Shown one piece after another: positions 9,301 to 22,556 of a stretch of DNA of 64,000 nucleotides. A program made the translations under genes and the position numbers. Position 1 is the stretch's first letter. Each line of letters begins with the position of its first letter. The notes under the pieces were generated by a model. The model was not told the origin of the DNA and did no database searches. It saw nothing but the letters and a program-made list of their open reading frames with translations. The DNA comes from Undaria pinnatifida (taxonomy: Eukaryota; Sar; Phaeophyceae; Laminariales; Alariaceae), in NCBI GenBank assembly GCA_012845835.1, contig JABAKD010000030.1, forward strand, positions 11,415,715 to 11,479,714. The letters are read 5' to 3'.

Positions 9301-12300
9301 GGGTCTGAGGGATAGTGTTGCAAAAAAGATCTTAACACAACTAATTATTAAAGGCGCACTAGGGTGTACAACACCGGCAGAATGGTGGTATTTGTTCCAG
9401 TCCTGGGCAAAGGCGTGGAGAGGGCGTCCTTGAAGGAGTGTGAGGCGGCATTTCTTCGGTTTCCACCACAGCGTTGTTACCAAGATTTTGCAGAGGGGTC
9501 GTTATGGGTCTGAGGGATAGTGTTGCAAAAAAGATCTTAACACAACTATTATTAAAGGCGCACTAGGGTGTACAACACCGGCAGAATGGTGGTATTTGTT
9601 CCAGTCCTGGGCAAAGGCGTGGAGAGGGCGTCCTTGAAGGAGTGTGAGGCGGCATTTCTTCGGTTTCCACCACACGTTGTTACCAAGATTTTGCAGAGGG
9701 GTCGTTATGGGTCTGAGGGATAGTGTTGCAAAAAAGATCTTAACACAACTAATTATTAAAGGCGCACTAGGGTGTACAACACCGGCAGAATGGTGGTATT
9801 TGTTCCAGTCCTGGGCAAAGGCGTGGAGAGGGCGTCCTTGAAGGAGTGTGAGGCGGCATTTCTTCGGTTTCCACCACACGTTGTTACCAAGATTTTGCAG
9901 AGGGGTCGTTATGGGTCTGAGGGATAGTGTTGCAAAAAAGATCTTAACACAACTAATTATTAAAGGCGCACTAGGGTGTACAACACCGGCAGAATGGTGG
10001 TATTTGTTCCAGTCCTGGGCAAAGGCGTGGAGAGGGCGTCCTTGAAGGAGTGTGAGGCGGCATTTCTTCGGTTTCCACCACACGTTGTTACCAAGATTTT
10101 GCAGAGGGGTCGTTATGGGTCTGAGGGATAGTGTTGCAAAAAAGATCTTAACACAACTAATTATTAAAGGCGCACTAGGGTGTACAACACCGGCAGAATG
10201 GTGGTATTTGTTCCAGTCCTGGGCAAAGGCGTGGAGAGGGCGTCCTTGAAGGAGTGTGAGGCGGCATTTCTTCGGTTTCCACCACACGTTGTTACCAAGA
10301 TTTTGCAGAGGGGTCGTTATGGGTCTGAGGGATAGTGTTGCAAAAAAGATCTTAACACAACTAATTATTAAAGGCGCACTAGGGTGTACAACACCGGCAG
10401 AATGGTGGTATTTGTTCCAGTCCTGGGCAAAGGCGTGGAGAGGGCGTCCTTGAAGGAGTGTGAGGCGGCATTTCTTCGGTTTCCACCACACGTTGTTACC
10501 AAGATTTTGCAGAGGGGTCGTTATGGGTCTGAGGGATAGTGTTGCAAAAAAGATCTTAACACAACTAATTATTAAAGGCGCACTAGGGTGTACAACACCG
10601 GCAGAATGGTGGTATTTGTTCCAGTCCTGGGCAAAGGCGTGGAGAGGGCGTCCTTGAAGGAGTGTGAGGCGGCATTTCTTCGGTTTCCACCACACGTTGT
10701 TACCAAGATTTTGCAGAGGGGTCGTTATGGGTCTGAGGGATAGTGTTGCAAAAAAGATCTTAACACAACTAATTATTAAAGGCGCACTAGGGTGTACAAC
10801 ACCGGCAGAATGGTGGTATTTGTTCCAGTCCTGGGCAAAGGCGTGGAGAGGGCGTCCTTGAAGGAGTGTGAGGCGGCATTTCTTCGGTTTCCACCACACG
10901 TTGTTACCAAGATTTTGCAGAGGGGTCGTTATGGGTCTGAGGGATAGTGTTGCAAAAAAGATCTTAACACAACTAATTATTAAAGGCGCACTAGGGTGTA
11001 CAACACCGGCAGAATGGTGGTATTTGTTCCAGTCCTGGGCAAAGGCGTGGAGAGGGCGTCCTTGAAGGAGTGTGAGGCGGCATTTCTTCGGTTTCCACCA
11101 CACGTTGTTACCAAGATTTTGCAGAGGGGTCGTTATGGGTCTGAGGGATAGTGTTGCAAAAAAGATCTTAACACAACTAATTATTAAAGGCGCACTAGGG
11201 TGTACAACACCGGCAGAATGGTGGTATTTGTTCCAGTCCTGGGCAAAGGCGTGGAGAGGGCGTCCTTGAAGGAGTGTGAGGCGGCATTTCTTCGGTTTCC
11301 ACCACACGTTGTTACCAAGATTTTGCAGAGGGGTCGTTATGGGTCTGAGGGATAGTGTTGCAAAAAAGATCTTAACACAACTAATTATTAAAGGCGCACT
11401 AGGGTGTACAACACCGGCAGAATGGTGGTATTTGTTCCAGTCCTGGGCAAAGGCGTGGAGAGGGCGTCCTTGAAGGAGTGTGAGGCGGCATTTCTTCGGT
11501 TTCCACCACACGTTGTTACCAAGATTTTGCAGAGGGGTCGTTATGGGTCTGAGGGATGTTGTTGCAAAAACGATCTTAACACAACCAATTATTAAAGGCG
11601 CACTAAGGTGTACAACACCGGCAGAATGGTGGTATTTGTTCTAGTCCTGGGCAAAGGCGTGGAGAGGGCATCCTTGAAGGAGTGTGAGGCGGCATTTCTT
11701 CGGTTTCCACCACACGATGTTACCAAGATTTGGCAGAGGGGTCGTTATGGATCTGAGGGATGTTGTTGCAAAAAAGATCTTAACACAACTAATTATTAAA
11801 GGCGCACTAAGGTGTACAACACCGGCAGAATGGTGGTATTTGTTCTAGTCCTGGGCAAAGGCGTGGAGAGGGCATCCTTGAAGGAGTGTGAGGCGGCATT
11901 TCTTCGGTTTCCACCACACGATGTTACCAAGATTTGGCAGAGGGGTCGTTATGGGTCTGAGGGATAGTGTTGCAAAAAAGATCTTAACACAACTAATTAT
12001 TAAAGGCGCACTAGGGTGTACAACACCGGCAGAATGGTGGTATTTGTTCCAGTCCTGGGCAAAGGCGTGGAGAGGGCGTCCTTGAAGGAGTGTGAGGCGG
12101 CATTTCTTCGGTTTCCACCACACGTTGTTACCAAGATTTTGCAGAGGGGTCGTTATGGGTCTGAGGGATAGTGTTGCAAAAAAGATCTTAACACAACTAA
12201 TTATTAAAGGCGCACTAGGGTGTACAACACCGGCAGAATGGTGGTATTTGTTCCAGTCCTGGGCAAAGGCGTGGAGAGGGCGTCCTTGAAGGAGTGTGAG

Positions 12301-15300
12301 GCGGCATTTCTTCGGTTTCCACCACACGTTGTTACCAAGATTTTGCAGAGGGGTCGTTATGGGTCTGAGGGATAGTGTTGCAAAAAAGATCTTAACACAA
12401 CTAATTATTAAAGGCGCACTAGGGTGTACAACACCGGCAGAATGGTGGTATTTGTTCCAGTCCTGGGCAAAGGCGTGGAGAGGGCGTCCTTGAAGGAGTG
12501 TGAGGCGGCATTTCTTCGGTTTCCACCACACGTTGTTACCAAGATTTTGCAGAGGGGTCGTTATGGGTCTGAGGGATAGTGTTGCAAAAAAGATCTTAAC
12601 ACAACTAATTATTAAAGGCGCACTAGGGTGTACAACACCGGCAGAATGGTGGTATTTGTTCCAGTCCTGGGCAAAGGCGTGGAGAGGGCGTCCTTGAAGG
12701 AGTGTGAGGCGGCATTTCTTCGGTTTCCACCACACGTTGTTACCAAGATTTTGCAGAGGGGTCGTTATGGGTCTGAGGGATAGTGTTGCAAAAAAGATCT
12801 TAACACAACTAATTATTAAAGGCGCACTAGGGTGTACAACACCGGCAGAATGGTGGTATTTCTTCCAGTCCTGGGCAAAGGCGTGGAGAGGGCGTCCTTG
12901 AAGGAGTGTGAGGCGGCATTTCTTCGGTTTCCACCACACGTTGTTACCAAGATTTTGCAGAGGGGTCGTTATGGGTCTGAGGGATAGTGTTGCAAAAAAG
13001 ATCTTAACACAACTAATTATTAAAGGCGCACTAGGGTGTACAACACCGGCAGAATGGTGGTATTTGTTCCAGTCCTGGGCAAAGGCGTGGAGAGGGCGTC
13101 CTTGAAGGAGTGTGAGGCGGCATTTCTTCGGTTTCCACCACACGTTGTTACCAAGATTTTGCAGAGGGGTCGTTATGGGTCTGAGGGATAGTGTTGCAAA
13201 AAAGATCTTAACACAACTAATTATTAAAGGCGCACTAGGGTGTACAACACCGGCAGAATGGTGGTATTTGTTCCAGTCCTGGGCAAAGGCGTGGAGAGGG
13301 CGTCCTTGAAGGAGTGTGAGGCGGCATTTCTTCGGTTTCCACCACACGTTGTTACCAAGATTTTGCAGAGGGGTCGTTATGGGTCTGAGGGATAGTGTTG
13401 CAAAAAAGATCTTAACACAACTAATTATTAAAGGCGCACTAGGGTGTACAACACCGGCAGAATGGTGGTATTTCTTCCAGTCCTGGGCAAAGGCGTGGAG
13501 AGGGCGTCCTTGAAGGAGTGTGAGGCGGCATTTCTTCGGTTTCCACCACACGTTGTTACCAAGATTTTGCAGAGGGGTCGTTATGGGTCTGAGGGATAGT
13601 GTTGCAAAAAAGATCTTAACACAACTAATTATTAAAGGCGCACTAGGGTGTACAACACCGGCAGAATGGTGGTATTTGTTCCAGTCCTGGGCAAAGGCGT
13701 GGAGAGGGCGTCCTTGAAGGAGTGTGAGGCGGCATTTCTTCGGTTTCCACCACACGTTGTTACCAAGATTTTGCAGAGGGGTCGTTATGGGTCTGAGGGA
13801 TAGTGTTGCAAAAATGATCTTAACACAACTAATTATTAAAGGCGCACTAGGGTGTACAACACCGGCAGAATGGTGGTATTTGTTCCAGTCCTGGGCAAAG
13901 GCGTGGAGAGGGCGTCCTTGAAGGAGTGTGAGGCGGCATTTCTTCGGTTTCCACCTCACGTTGTTACCAAGATTTTGCAGAGGGGTCGTTATGGGTCTGA
14001 GGGATGTGTTGCAAAAAAGATCTTAACACAACTAATTATTAAAGGCGCACTAGGGTGTACAACACCGGCAGAATGGTGGTATTTGTTCCAGTCCTGGGCA
14101 AAGGCGTGGAGAGGGCGTCCTTGAAGGAGTGTGAGGCGGCATTTCTTCGGTTTCCACCACACGTTGTTACCAAGATTTTGCAGAGGGGTCGTTATGGGTC
14201 TGAGGGATAGTGTTGCAAAAAAGATCTTAACACAACTAATTATTAAAGGCGCACTAGGGTGTACAACACCGGCAGAATGGTGGTATTTCTTCCAGTCCTG
14301 GGCAAAGGCGTGGAGAGGGCGTCCTTGAAGGAGTGTGAGGCGGCATTTCTTCGGTTTCCACCACACGTTGTTACCAAGATTTTGCAGAGGGGTCGTTATG
14401 GGTCTGAGGGATAGTGTTGCAAAAAAGATCTTAACACAACTAATTATTAAAGGCGCACTAGGGTGTACAACACCGGCAGAATGGTGGTATTTGTTCCAGT
14501 CCTGGGCAAAGGCGTGGAGAGGGCGTCCTTGAAGGAGTGTGAGGCGGCATTTCTTCGGTTTCCACCACACGTTGTTACCAAGATTTTGCAGAGGGGTCGT
14601 TATGGGTCTGAGGGATAGTGTTGCAAAAAAGATCTTAACACAACTAATTATTAAAGGCGCACTAGGGTGTACAACACCGGCAGAATGGTGGTATTTCTTC
14701 CAGTCCTGGGCAAAGGCGTGGAGAGGGCGTCCTTGAAGGAGTGTGAGGCGGCATTTCTTCGGTTTCCACCACACGTTGTTACCAAGATTTTGCAGAGGGG
14801 TCGTTATGGGTCTGAGGGATAGTGTTGCAAAAACGATCTTAACACAACTAATTATTAAAGGCGCACTAGGGTGTACAACACCGGCAGAATGGTGGTATTT
14901 GTTCCAGTCCTGGGCAAAGGCGTGGAGAGGGCGTCCTTGAAGGAGTGTGAGGCGGCATTTCTTCGGTTTCCACCACACGTTGTTACCAAGATTTTGCAGA
15001 GGGGTCGTTATGGGTCTGAGGGATAGTGTTGCAAAAAAGATCTTAACACAACTAATTATTAAAGGCGCACTAGGGTGTACAACACCGGCAGAATGGTGGT
15101 ATTTCTTCCAGTCCTGGGCAAAGGCGTGGAGAGGGCGTCCTTGAAGGAGTGTGAGGCGGCATTTCTTCGGTTTCCACCACACGTTGTTACCAAGATTTTG
15201 CAGAGGGGTCGTTATGGGTCTGAGGGATAGTGTTGCAAAAAAGATCTTAACACAACTAATTATTAAAGGCGCACTAGGGTGTACAACACCGGCAGAATGG

Positions 15301-18300
15301 TGGTATTTCTTCCAGTCCTGGGCAAAGGCGTGGAGAGGGCGTCCTTGAAGGAGTGTGAGGCGGCATTTCTTCGGTTTCCACCTCACGTTGTTACCAAGAT
15401 TTTGCAGAGGGGTCGTTATGGGTCTGAGGGATGTTGTTGCAAAAAAGATCTTAACACAACTAATTATTAAAGGCGCACTAGGGTGTACAACACCGGCAGA
15501 ATGGTGGTATTTCTTCCAGTCCTGGGCAAAGGCGTGGAGAGGGCGTCCTTGAAGGAGTGTGAGGCGGCATTTCTTCGGTTTCCACCACACGTTGTTACCA
15601 AGATTTTGCAGAGGGGTCGTTATGGGTCTGAGGGATAGTGTTGCAAAAAAGATCTTAACACAACTAATTATTAAAGGCGCACTAGGGTGTACAACACCGG
15701 CAGAATGGTGGTATTTCTTCCAGTCCTGGGCAAAGGCGTGGAGAGGGCGTCCTTGAAGGAGTGTGAGGCGGCATTTCTTCGGTTTCCACCACACGTTGTT
15801 ACCAAGATTTTGCAGAGATGTCGTTATGGGTCTGAGGGATAGTGTTGCAAAAAAGATCTTAACACAACTAATTATTAAAGGCGCACTAGGGTGTACAACA
15901 CCGGCAGAATGGTGGTATTTCTTCCAGTCCTGGGCAAAGGCGTGGAGAGGGCGTCCTTGAAGGAGTGTGAGGCGGCATTTCTTCGGTTTCCACCACACGT
16001 TGTTACCAAGATTTTGCAGAGGGGTCGTTATGGGTCTGAGGGATAGTGTTGCAAAAACGATCTTAACACAACTAATTATTAAAGGCGCACTAGGGTGTAC
16101 AACACCGGCAGAATGGTGGTATTTCTTCCAGTCCTGGGCAAAGGCGTGGAGAGGGCGTCCTTGAAGGAGTGTGAGGCGGCATTTCTTCGGTTTCCACCAC
16201 GCGTTGTTACCAAGATTTTGAAGAGGGGTCGTTATGGGTCTGAGGGATAGTGTTGCAAAAATGATCTTAACACAACTAATTATTAAAGGCGCACTAGGGT
16301 GTACAACACCGGCAGAATGGTGGTATTTGTTCCAGTCCTGGGCAAAGGCGTGGAGAGGGCGTCCTTGAAGGAGTGTGATGCGGCATTTCTTCGGTTTCCA
16401 CCTCACGTTGTTACCAAGATTTTGCAGAGGGGTCGTTATGGGTCTGAGGGATGTTGTTGCAAAAAAGATCTTAACACAACTAATTATTAAAGGCGCACTA
16501 GGGTGTACAACACTGGCAGAATGGTGGTATTTGTTCCAGTCCTGGGCGAAGGCGTGAAGGGGGCGTCCTTGAAGGAGTGTAAGGCGGCATTCCTTCAGTT
16601 TCCACCACACGTTCTTAACAAGATTTAGCAGAGGGGTCGTTATGAGTCTGAGGGATAGTGTTGCAAAAAAGATCCTAACACAACTAATTATTAAAGGCGC
16701 ACTAGGGTGTACAACTCCAGCAAATTGGTGGTATTTGTTCCAGTCCTGGGCGAAGGCGAGAGGGGGGCGTCCTTGAAGGAGTGTGAGGCGGCATTTCTTC
16801 GGTTTCCAACACACGTTGTTAACAAGATTTGGCAGAGGGGTCGTTATGAGTCTGAGGGATAGTGTTGCAAAAAAGATCTTAACACAACTTGTTTTAAAAG
16901 GCGCACTAGGGAGTACAACTCCGGCAGATTAGTGGTATTTGTTCCAGTCCTGAGCGAAGGCTTGAAGGGGGCGTCCTTGAAGGAGTGTGAGGCGGCATTT
17001 CTTCTGTTTCCAACACACGTTGTTAACAAGATTCGGCAGAGGGGTCATTATGAGTCTGAGGGATGTTGTTGCCGAAACGATCTTAACACAACTAATTATT
17101 AAAGGCGCACTAGGGTGTACAACTCCGGCAGATTGGTGGTATTTGTTCCAGTCCTGGGTAAGGGCGTGGAGGGGGCGTCCTTGAAGGAGTGTGAGGCGGC
17201 ATTTCTTCGGTTTCCAATACACGTTGTTACCAAGATTGGGCAGAGGGGTCGTTATGGGTCTGAGGGATGTTGTTGCAAAAAAGATCTTAACACAACTAAT
17301 TATTGAAGGCCCACTAGGGTGTACATCTCCGGCAGATTGGTGGTATTTGTTCCAGTCCTGGGCGAAGGCGAGAAGGGGGCGTCCTTGAAGGAGTGTGAGG
17401 CGGCATTTCTTCGGTTTCCACTACACGTTGTTACCAAGATTCAGCAGGGGGGTCGTTATGAGTCTGAGGAATGTTGTTGCAAAAACGATCTTAACACAAC
17501 TGGTTTTTTTTAGGCGCACTAGGGTGTACAACACCGGCAGAATGGTGGTATTTGTTCTAGTCCTGGGCGAAGGCGTAGAGGGGGCGTTCTTGAAGGAGTG
17601 TAAGGCGGCATTCCTTCGATTTCCACCACACGTTGTTAACAAGATTTGGCAGAGGGGTCGTTATGAGTCTGAGGGATAGTGTTGCAAGAAAGATCTTGAC
17701 ACAACTGGTTTTTTATAGGCGCACTAGGGTGTACAACTCCGGCAGATTGGTGGTATTTGTTCCAGTCCTGGGCGAAGGCGTGAAGGGGGCGTCCTTGAAG
17801 GAGTGTGAGGCGGCATTTCTTCTGTTTCCTCTACACGTTGTTAACAAGATTTGGCAGAGGGGTCGTTTTGAGTCTGAGGGATATTGTTGCAAAACAGATC
17901 TTAACACAACAAATTGTTCAAGGCGCACTAGGGTGTACAACACCGGCAGAATGGTGGAATTTGTTCCAGTCCTGGGCGAAGGCGTGGAGAGGGCGTCCTT
18001 GAAGGAGTGTGAGGCGGCATTTCTTCGGTTTCCACCACACGTTGTTAACAGGATTTGGCAGAGGGGTCGTTATGAGTCTGGGGGATAGTGTTGCAAAAAA
18101 GAATATAACACAACAAATTATAAAGGCGCACTAGGGTGTACAACACCGGCAGAATGGTGGTATTTGTTCCAGTCCTGGGCGAAGGCGTGAAGGGGGCGTC
18201 CTTGAAGGAGTGTGAGGCGGCATTTCTTCGGTTTCCTGTACATGTTGTTAACAAGATTTGGCAAAGGGGTCGTTATGGGTCTGAGGGATTCTGTTGCGAA

Positions 18301-19753
18301 AACGATCTTAACACAACTTATTATTAAAGGCGCACTAGGGTGTACAACTCCCGGCAGATTGGTGGTATTTGTTCCAGTCCCGGGCGAAGGCGTGGAGAGG
18401 GCGTCCTTGAAGGAGTGTGAGGCGGCTTTTCTTCTGTTTCCACCACACGTTGTTTACAAGATTTGGCAGAGGGGTCGTTATGGGTCTGAGGGATGTGGTT
18501 GCAAAACATATCTTAACACAACTAAATATAAAAGGCGCACTAGGGTGTACAACACCGGCAGATTGGTGGTATTTGTTCCAGTCCTGGGCGAAGGCGTGAA
18601 GGGGGCGTCCATGAAGGAGTGTGAGGCGGCATTTCTTTTGTTTCCAATACACGTTGTTACCAAGATTTGGCAAAGGGGTCGTTATGTGTCTGAGGGATAT
18701 TGTTGCAAAAAAGATCTTAACACAACTGATTTTTAGAGGCGCACTAGGGTGTACAACACCGGCAGAATGGTGGTATTTGTTCCAGTCCTGGGCGAAGGCG
18801 TGGAGAGGGCGTCCTTGAAGGAGTGTGAGGCGGCATTTCTTCTGTTTCCACTACACGTTGTTTACAAGATTTGGCAAAGGGGTCGTTATGAGTCTGAGGG
18901 ATTTGGTTGCGAAAAAGATCTTAACACAACTAGTTATTAAAGGCGCACTAGGGTGTACAACACCGGCAGAATGGTGGTATTTGTTCCAGTCCTGGGCGAG
19001 GGCGTGAAGGGGGCGTCCTTGAAGGAGTGTGTGGCGGCATTTCTTCGGTTTCCATTACACGTTGTTACCACGATTTACACGGTGGGTCGTTATGGGTCTG
19101 AGGAATGGTGTTGCAAAACAGATCTTAACACAACTAATTATTAAAGACGCACTAGGGTGTACAACTCCTTCAGAATGGTGGTATTTGTTCCAGTCCTGAG
19201 CGAAGGCGTGGAGAGGGCGTCCTTGAAGGAGTGTGAGGCGGCATTTCTTCGGTTTCCACCACACGTTGTTAACAAGATTTGGCAGAGGGGTCGTTATGAG
19301 TCTGAGGGATGGTGTTGCAAAAACGATCTTAACACAACTAATTATTAAAGGCGCACTAGGGTGTACAACACCGGCAGAATGGTGGTATTTGTTCCAGTCC
19401 TGGGCGAGGGCGTGAAGGGGGCGTCCTTGAAGGTGTGTGTGGCGGCATTTCTTTGGTTTTCACCACACGTTGTTACCACGATTCAACAGGGGGGTCGTTA
19501 TGGGTCTGAGGAATGGTGTTGCAAAACAGATCTTAACACAACTAATTATTAAAGGCGCACTAGGGTGTACAACACCGGCAGATTGGTGGTATTTGTTCCA
19601 GTCCTGGGCGAGGGCGTGAAGGGGGCGTCCTTGAAGGAGTGTGTGGCGGCATTTCTTTGGTTTCCACCACACGTTGTTACCACGATTTAACAGGGGGGTC
19701 GTTATGGGTCTGAGGAATGGTGTTGCGAAAACGATATTAACACAACTAATTAT
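6366..19753. repeat. 204-bp satellite array, main block (about 65 monomers)
   Basis: Head-to-tail monomers recur every 204 bp (a few are 203 or 205). Landmarks in each unit are GGGCGTCCTTGAAGGAGTG, CGGCATTTCTTCGGTTTCC, GAGGGGTCGTTATGGGTC, ATCTTAACACAACTAATTA and GGCGCACTAGGGTGTACAAC. Monomers from about 6.4 to 16.4 kb are almost identical. From about 16.5 kb they carry many substitutions and small indels. A TTGTTCC/TTCTTCC variant alternates between 12.7 and 16.2 kb. Because 204 is a multiple of 3 and one minus-strand frame has no stop, frames of up to about 940 codons appear, but one-base changes in an A run break them repeatedly; I do not call them genes. Confidence 0.95.
19746..19753 (+). 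repeat. 8-bp target-site duplication (left) of hAT copy 1
   Basis: CTAATTAT directly precedes the element and is repeated exactly at 21491-21498. The sequence is part of the normal satellite monomer, which proves insertion into the array. Confidence 0.9.
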
Positions 19754-21490
19754 CAGGGATGTGTACGGAGTAAGATCCGCACCGCGAGTTAGGGTTTTTA
19801 CGGAGCGGATTGACAAACCGCACCGCTCCGTGACAAAACCAGACAACGGATAACCGATCCGTCCAAATCCGTGAAGTAGGTCAAGGGCGGATATCCGCTC
19901 CGCTTTGCTCCGTGACGCATGGAGGAAATCCGCTCCGCTCCGTGAAACGTTTTCAAGGACAAAAATCCGCTCCGCAAAAATCCGTGATTTGAAAAGAGCG
20001 CGGATATCCGCTCCGCTCCGCTCCGTCACGACAAAATAAAATCCGCACCGCTCCGTATGATGTTTTTCTCCAGCGGCCAGATCCGTAAGTAACGGATAAT
20101 TTACGGAGCGGATTGGTCTGCTCCGTAGATGATCCGTGACCAATCCGTAGACAGTGGCGGATTAAACCGTGTGAAGGTCACGGGTTTTGAGCCTTCAACA
20201 ATTGTTCTGAATAGCGGATAACTTATACAAATACCGTTCTTGGCCAGGACTCTCCAGATACGGTTCTGAAATTTTAAAATTATCGTATAAATTTGTGCTG
20301 CTATCAGCCATACACACCGCGGTTGGCCGACGTCCTGCTCCGCACACAAAACGCGGACACTACTCGTGAGTGGTACGAACACACAAACACTGCAACGCAG
20401 CAGCGCAGCCGCGGTACGCACGCATAGGATGCCAGATGTCATGGATTCTTCTGGCGATGCAGCGGCTGAGCTGCAGCAATCCTCGCCTTCAACCGAGCCT
20501 CCTGCTCCTTCTTGTCCCTCTCCGACACCGGAGGATCCAACTAGTACTGCTGCTGTGCGGGCATCCACAACTCCAGCCGAGAACACATCATCACTATGTA
20601 CCGCTGTTGCTGCTGAGGAAATTGTCTCTGTTTTCATTTTTTCTGTCTCTGTTTTCTTTTTTCTTTTTTCTTGTTTCTTTTTTCGGTTTTCCTGTTTTTT
20701 GTTTTTTGTTTTTGTCGCGGCGATGGAATTGTTGAAGTATCTGGTACTTTGTAGGAGTACTTGCGTACTTACCTATTTACCAGAGATGTGCGCGGAATTC
20801 ATGCTCTTGCGCGCCTGCTGTACCAACTCTGGTCAATCTGTTCTACTCGGAGTATTTCTTTTTCACCCTTCTCTTAATCCAAGTGTTTTTTCAGACATCC
20901 TTTTTTTTATTTTTTTATGAAGGGGACTCGACGCGTGCGGGCGCGAGATTCTTTCCATGCTCGCCAGCCCTCTCCGCCATGTATAACTCCGAGAACCATG
21001 TGTCTATCCGTAGTTAGTTTCTGATATCAGGAGAAATCCGGTCAACATCCGCGGATAACCGTCCAATATTACGGATTTCTTGATACGGTTTTGCGTGGAT
21101 AAACGCAGCGGATTTGTACGGTTTGCTCGACGGAGTGGACAATCCGCTCCGTGAAAAAATCCGTCTGACGGATATCCGCTCCGCAACAATCCGCACAAAT
21201 CTCGATGCCGGATATCCGCTCCGTAAAAATCCGTGACTTTTTTCTGTGAGCGAATATCCGCTCCGCTCCGCTCCGTGACAAATTAAAAAATCCGCTCCGC
21301 TCCGTGACATCCATGAACATAACGGATATCCGCCATGTCGTAATCCGTGGATTTTTTTTGGACAGAAATCCGCACCGTGAGAATCCGCAACTTTTTGCTA
21401 GAGCGAATATCCGCTCCGCTCCGCTCCGTCAGATTCTAAAAATAAAAAAATCCGCACCGCGGTGCGGATCTTACTCCGTACACATCCCTG
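19754..21490 (+). mobile_element. Non-autonomous hAT transposon, copy 1 (1737 bp)
   Basis: Termini are CAGGGATGTGTACGGAGT and its inverted match ending CACATCCCTG, flanked by an exact 8-bp duplication, the hallmark of the hAT superfamily. Both ends hold dense arrays of GGAGCGGA/TCCGCTCC motifs, as expected for subterminal transposase-binding repeats. The interior matches parts of the two larger copies at 29.7 and 34.9 kb but lacks the transposase dimerisation region, so this is an internally deleted derivative. A pyrimidine-rich stretch lies near 20630-20720. Confidence 0.93.
20429..20920 (+). pseudogene. N-terminal remnant of the hAT-encoded protein
   Basis: The open frame starts at MPDVMDS and continues as a Ser/Pro-rich leader, then runs into hydrophobic Phe-rich sequence that looks like translated poly-pyrimidine. 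The first 45 or so residues match, with a few changes, the leader in the hAT copies at 31311 (minus) and 35613 (plus). The shared start suggests the authentic first exon of the parental transposase; what follows is a deletion junction. No zinc finger or catalytic domain remains. Confidence 0.5.
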
Positions 21491-22134
21491 CTAATTATTA
21501 AAGGCGCACTAGGGTGTACAACACCGGCAGAATGGTGGTATTTGTTCCAGTCCTGGGCGAAGGCGTGAAGGGGGCGTCCTTGAAGGAGTGTGAGGCGGCA
21601 TTTCTTCTGTTTCCACCACACGTTGTTAACAAGATTTGGCAGAGGGGTCGTTATGGGTCTGAGGGATAGTGTTGCAAAAAAGATCTTAACACAACTAATT
21701 ATTAAAGGCGCACTAGGGTGTACAACACCGGCAGAATGGTGGTATTTGTTCCAGTCCTGGGCAAAGGCGTGGAGGGGGCGTCCTTGAAGGAGTGTGAGGC
21801 GGCATTTCTTCGGTGTCCACCACACGTTGTTACCAAGATTTGGCAGAGGGGTCGTTATGGGTCTGAGGGATGGTGTTGCAAAACATATCTTAACACAACT
21901 AATTATTAAAGGCGCACTAGGGTGTAACAACTCCGGCAGAATGGTGGAATTTGTTCTACTCCTGGGCAAAGGCGTGGAGAGGGCGTCCTTGAAGGAGTGT
22001 GAGGCGGCATTTCTTCTGTTTCCACCACACGTTGTTAACAAGATTTGGCAGAGGGGTCGTTATGAGTCTGAGGGATGGTGTTGCAAAAAAGATCTTAACA
22101 CAACTAATTATTAAAGGCGCACTAGGGTGTACAA
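21491..22134. repeat. 204-bp satellite array, right block (about 3 monomers)
   Basis: The array resumes after the hAT element, beginning with the second copy of the target duplication. It ends abruptly within a monomer at GGGTGTACAAC, where copia sequence begins. These monomers are of the diverged right-hand type (TTCTGTTTCC and TTAACAAGATT variants). Confidence 0.93.
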
Positions 22135-22135
22135 C

Positions 22136-22556
22136 CCTAATGTATTCGCTGTTAATCGTTCCTCTGCTGGTGCTGCAAGCTTTGGTTCGATTGGGATTTG
22201 AAGTGGGGCTGTAGGTAGACAATCGTTCGTTCCCGGAACTGTAAGTAGGACTCTTGGAAGCCAGTCCTATGTTCCTCCCGAATCTACTCCGTCGAGCAGG
22301 TGGTGGGAAAGTGTCGCCAGTGGAAACAATCTGATTCCCGGGGCCGGCATTACTGATACAGGAGAGAAGTTGAGTGGGGGTCCTTTCAAAGTTCCCAAGG
22401 CTCCTGCTTTCGATGGGACAGACGTGCCTTACCCCTCATGGTGGCAGAATTTTCTGCTAAGTGCCCGGCACAACAATCTGTATGAGGCGTTTGTTTCCGA
22501 GACTGAGATTCCGATTGCTGACGTTGGTTTCGACTCGACCCCCTGGGTAAAGAAAG
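22136..22556 (+). pseudogene. Copia gag N-terminal fragment
   Basis: One frame runs from about 22139 to 22550 with a TGA at 22199-22201. It contains PSWWQNFLLSARHNNLYEAF, a typical start of a copia gag (UBN2-like) domain. About 60 residues later it is joined, out of frame, to the CCHC knuckle, so the gag middle is missing. Gag would form the virus-like particle; this remnant cannot. Confidence 0.65.

Noticed and set aside
6366-19753. Minus-strand open frames of up to about 940 codons with a 68-residue repeated peptide
   Set aside because: They arise because the satellite monomer length is a multiple of three and lacks a stop in one frame. One-base changes in an A run repeatedly break the frame, and the diverged right-hand monomers do not preserve it.
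6366-19753. Regularly repeated plus-strand 65-codon frames starting with MRRHFF
   Set aside because: Same satellite in another frame, each ended by a stop in every monomer; no promoter or unit-specific features.
20366-20920. A 184-codon gene in the first hAT element
   Set aside because: Only the first 45 residues after MPDV are shared with other copies; the rest translates poly-pyrimidine and deletion-junction sequence.
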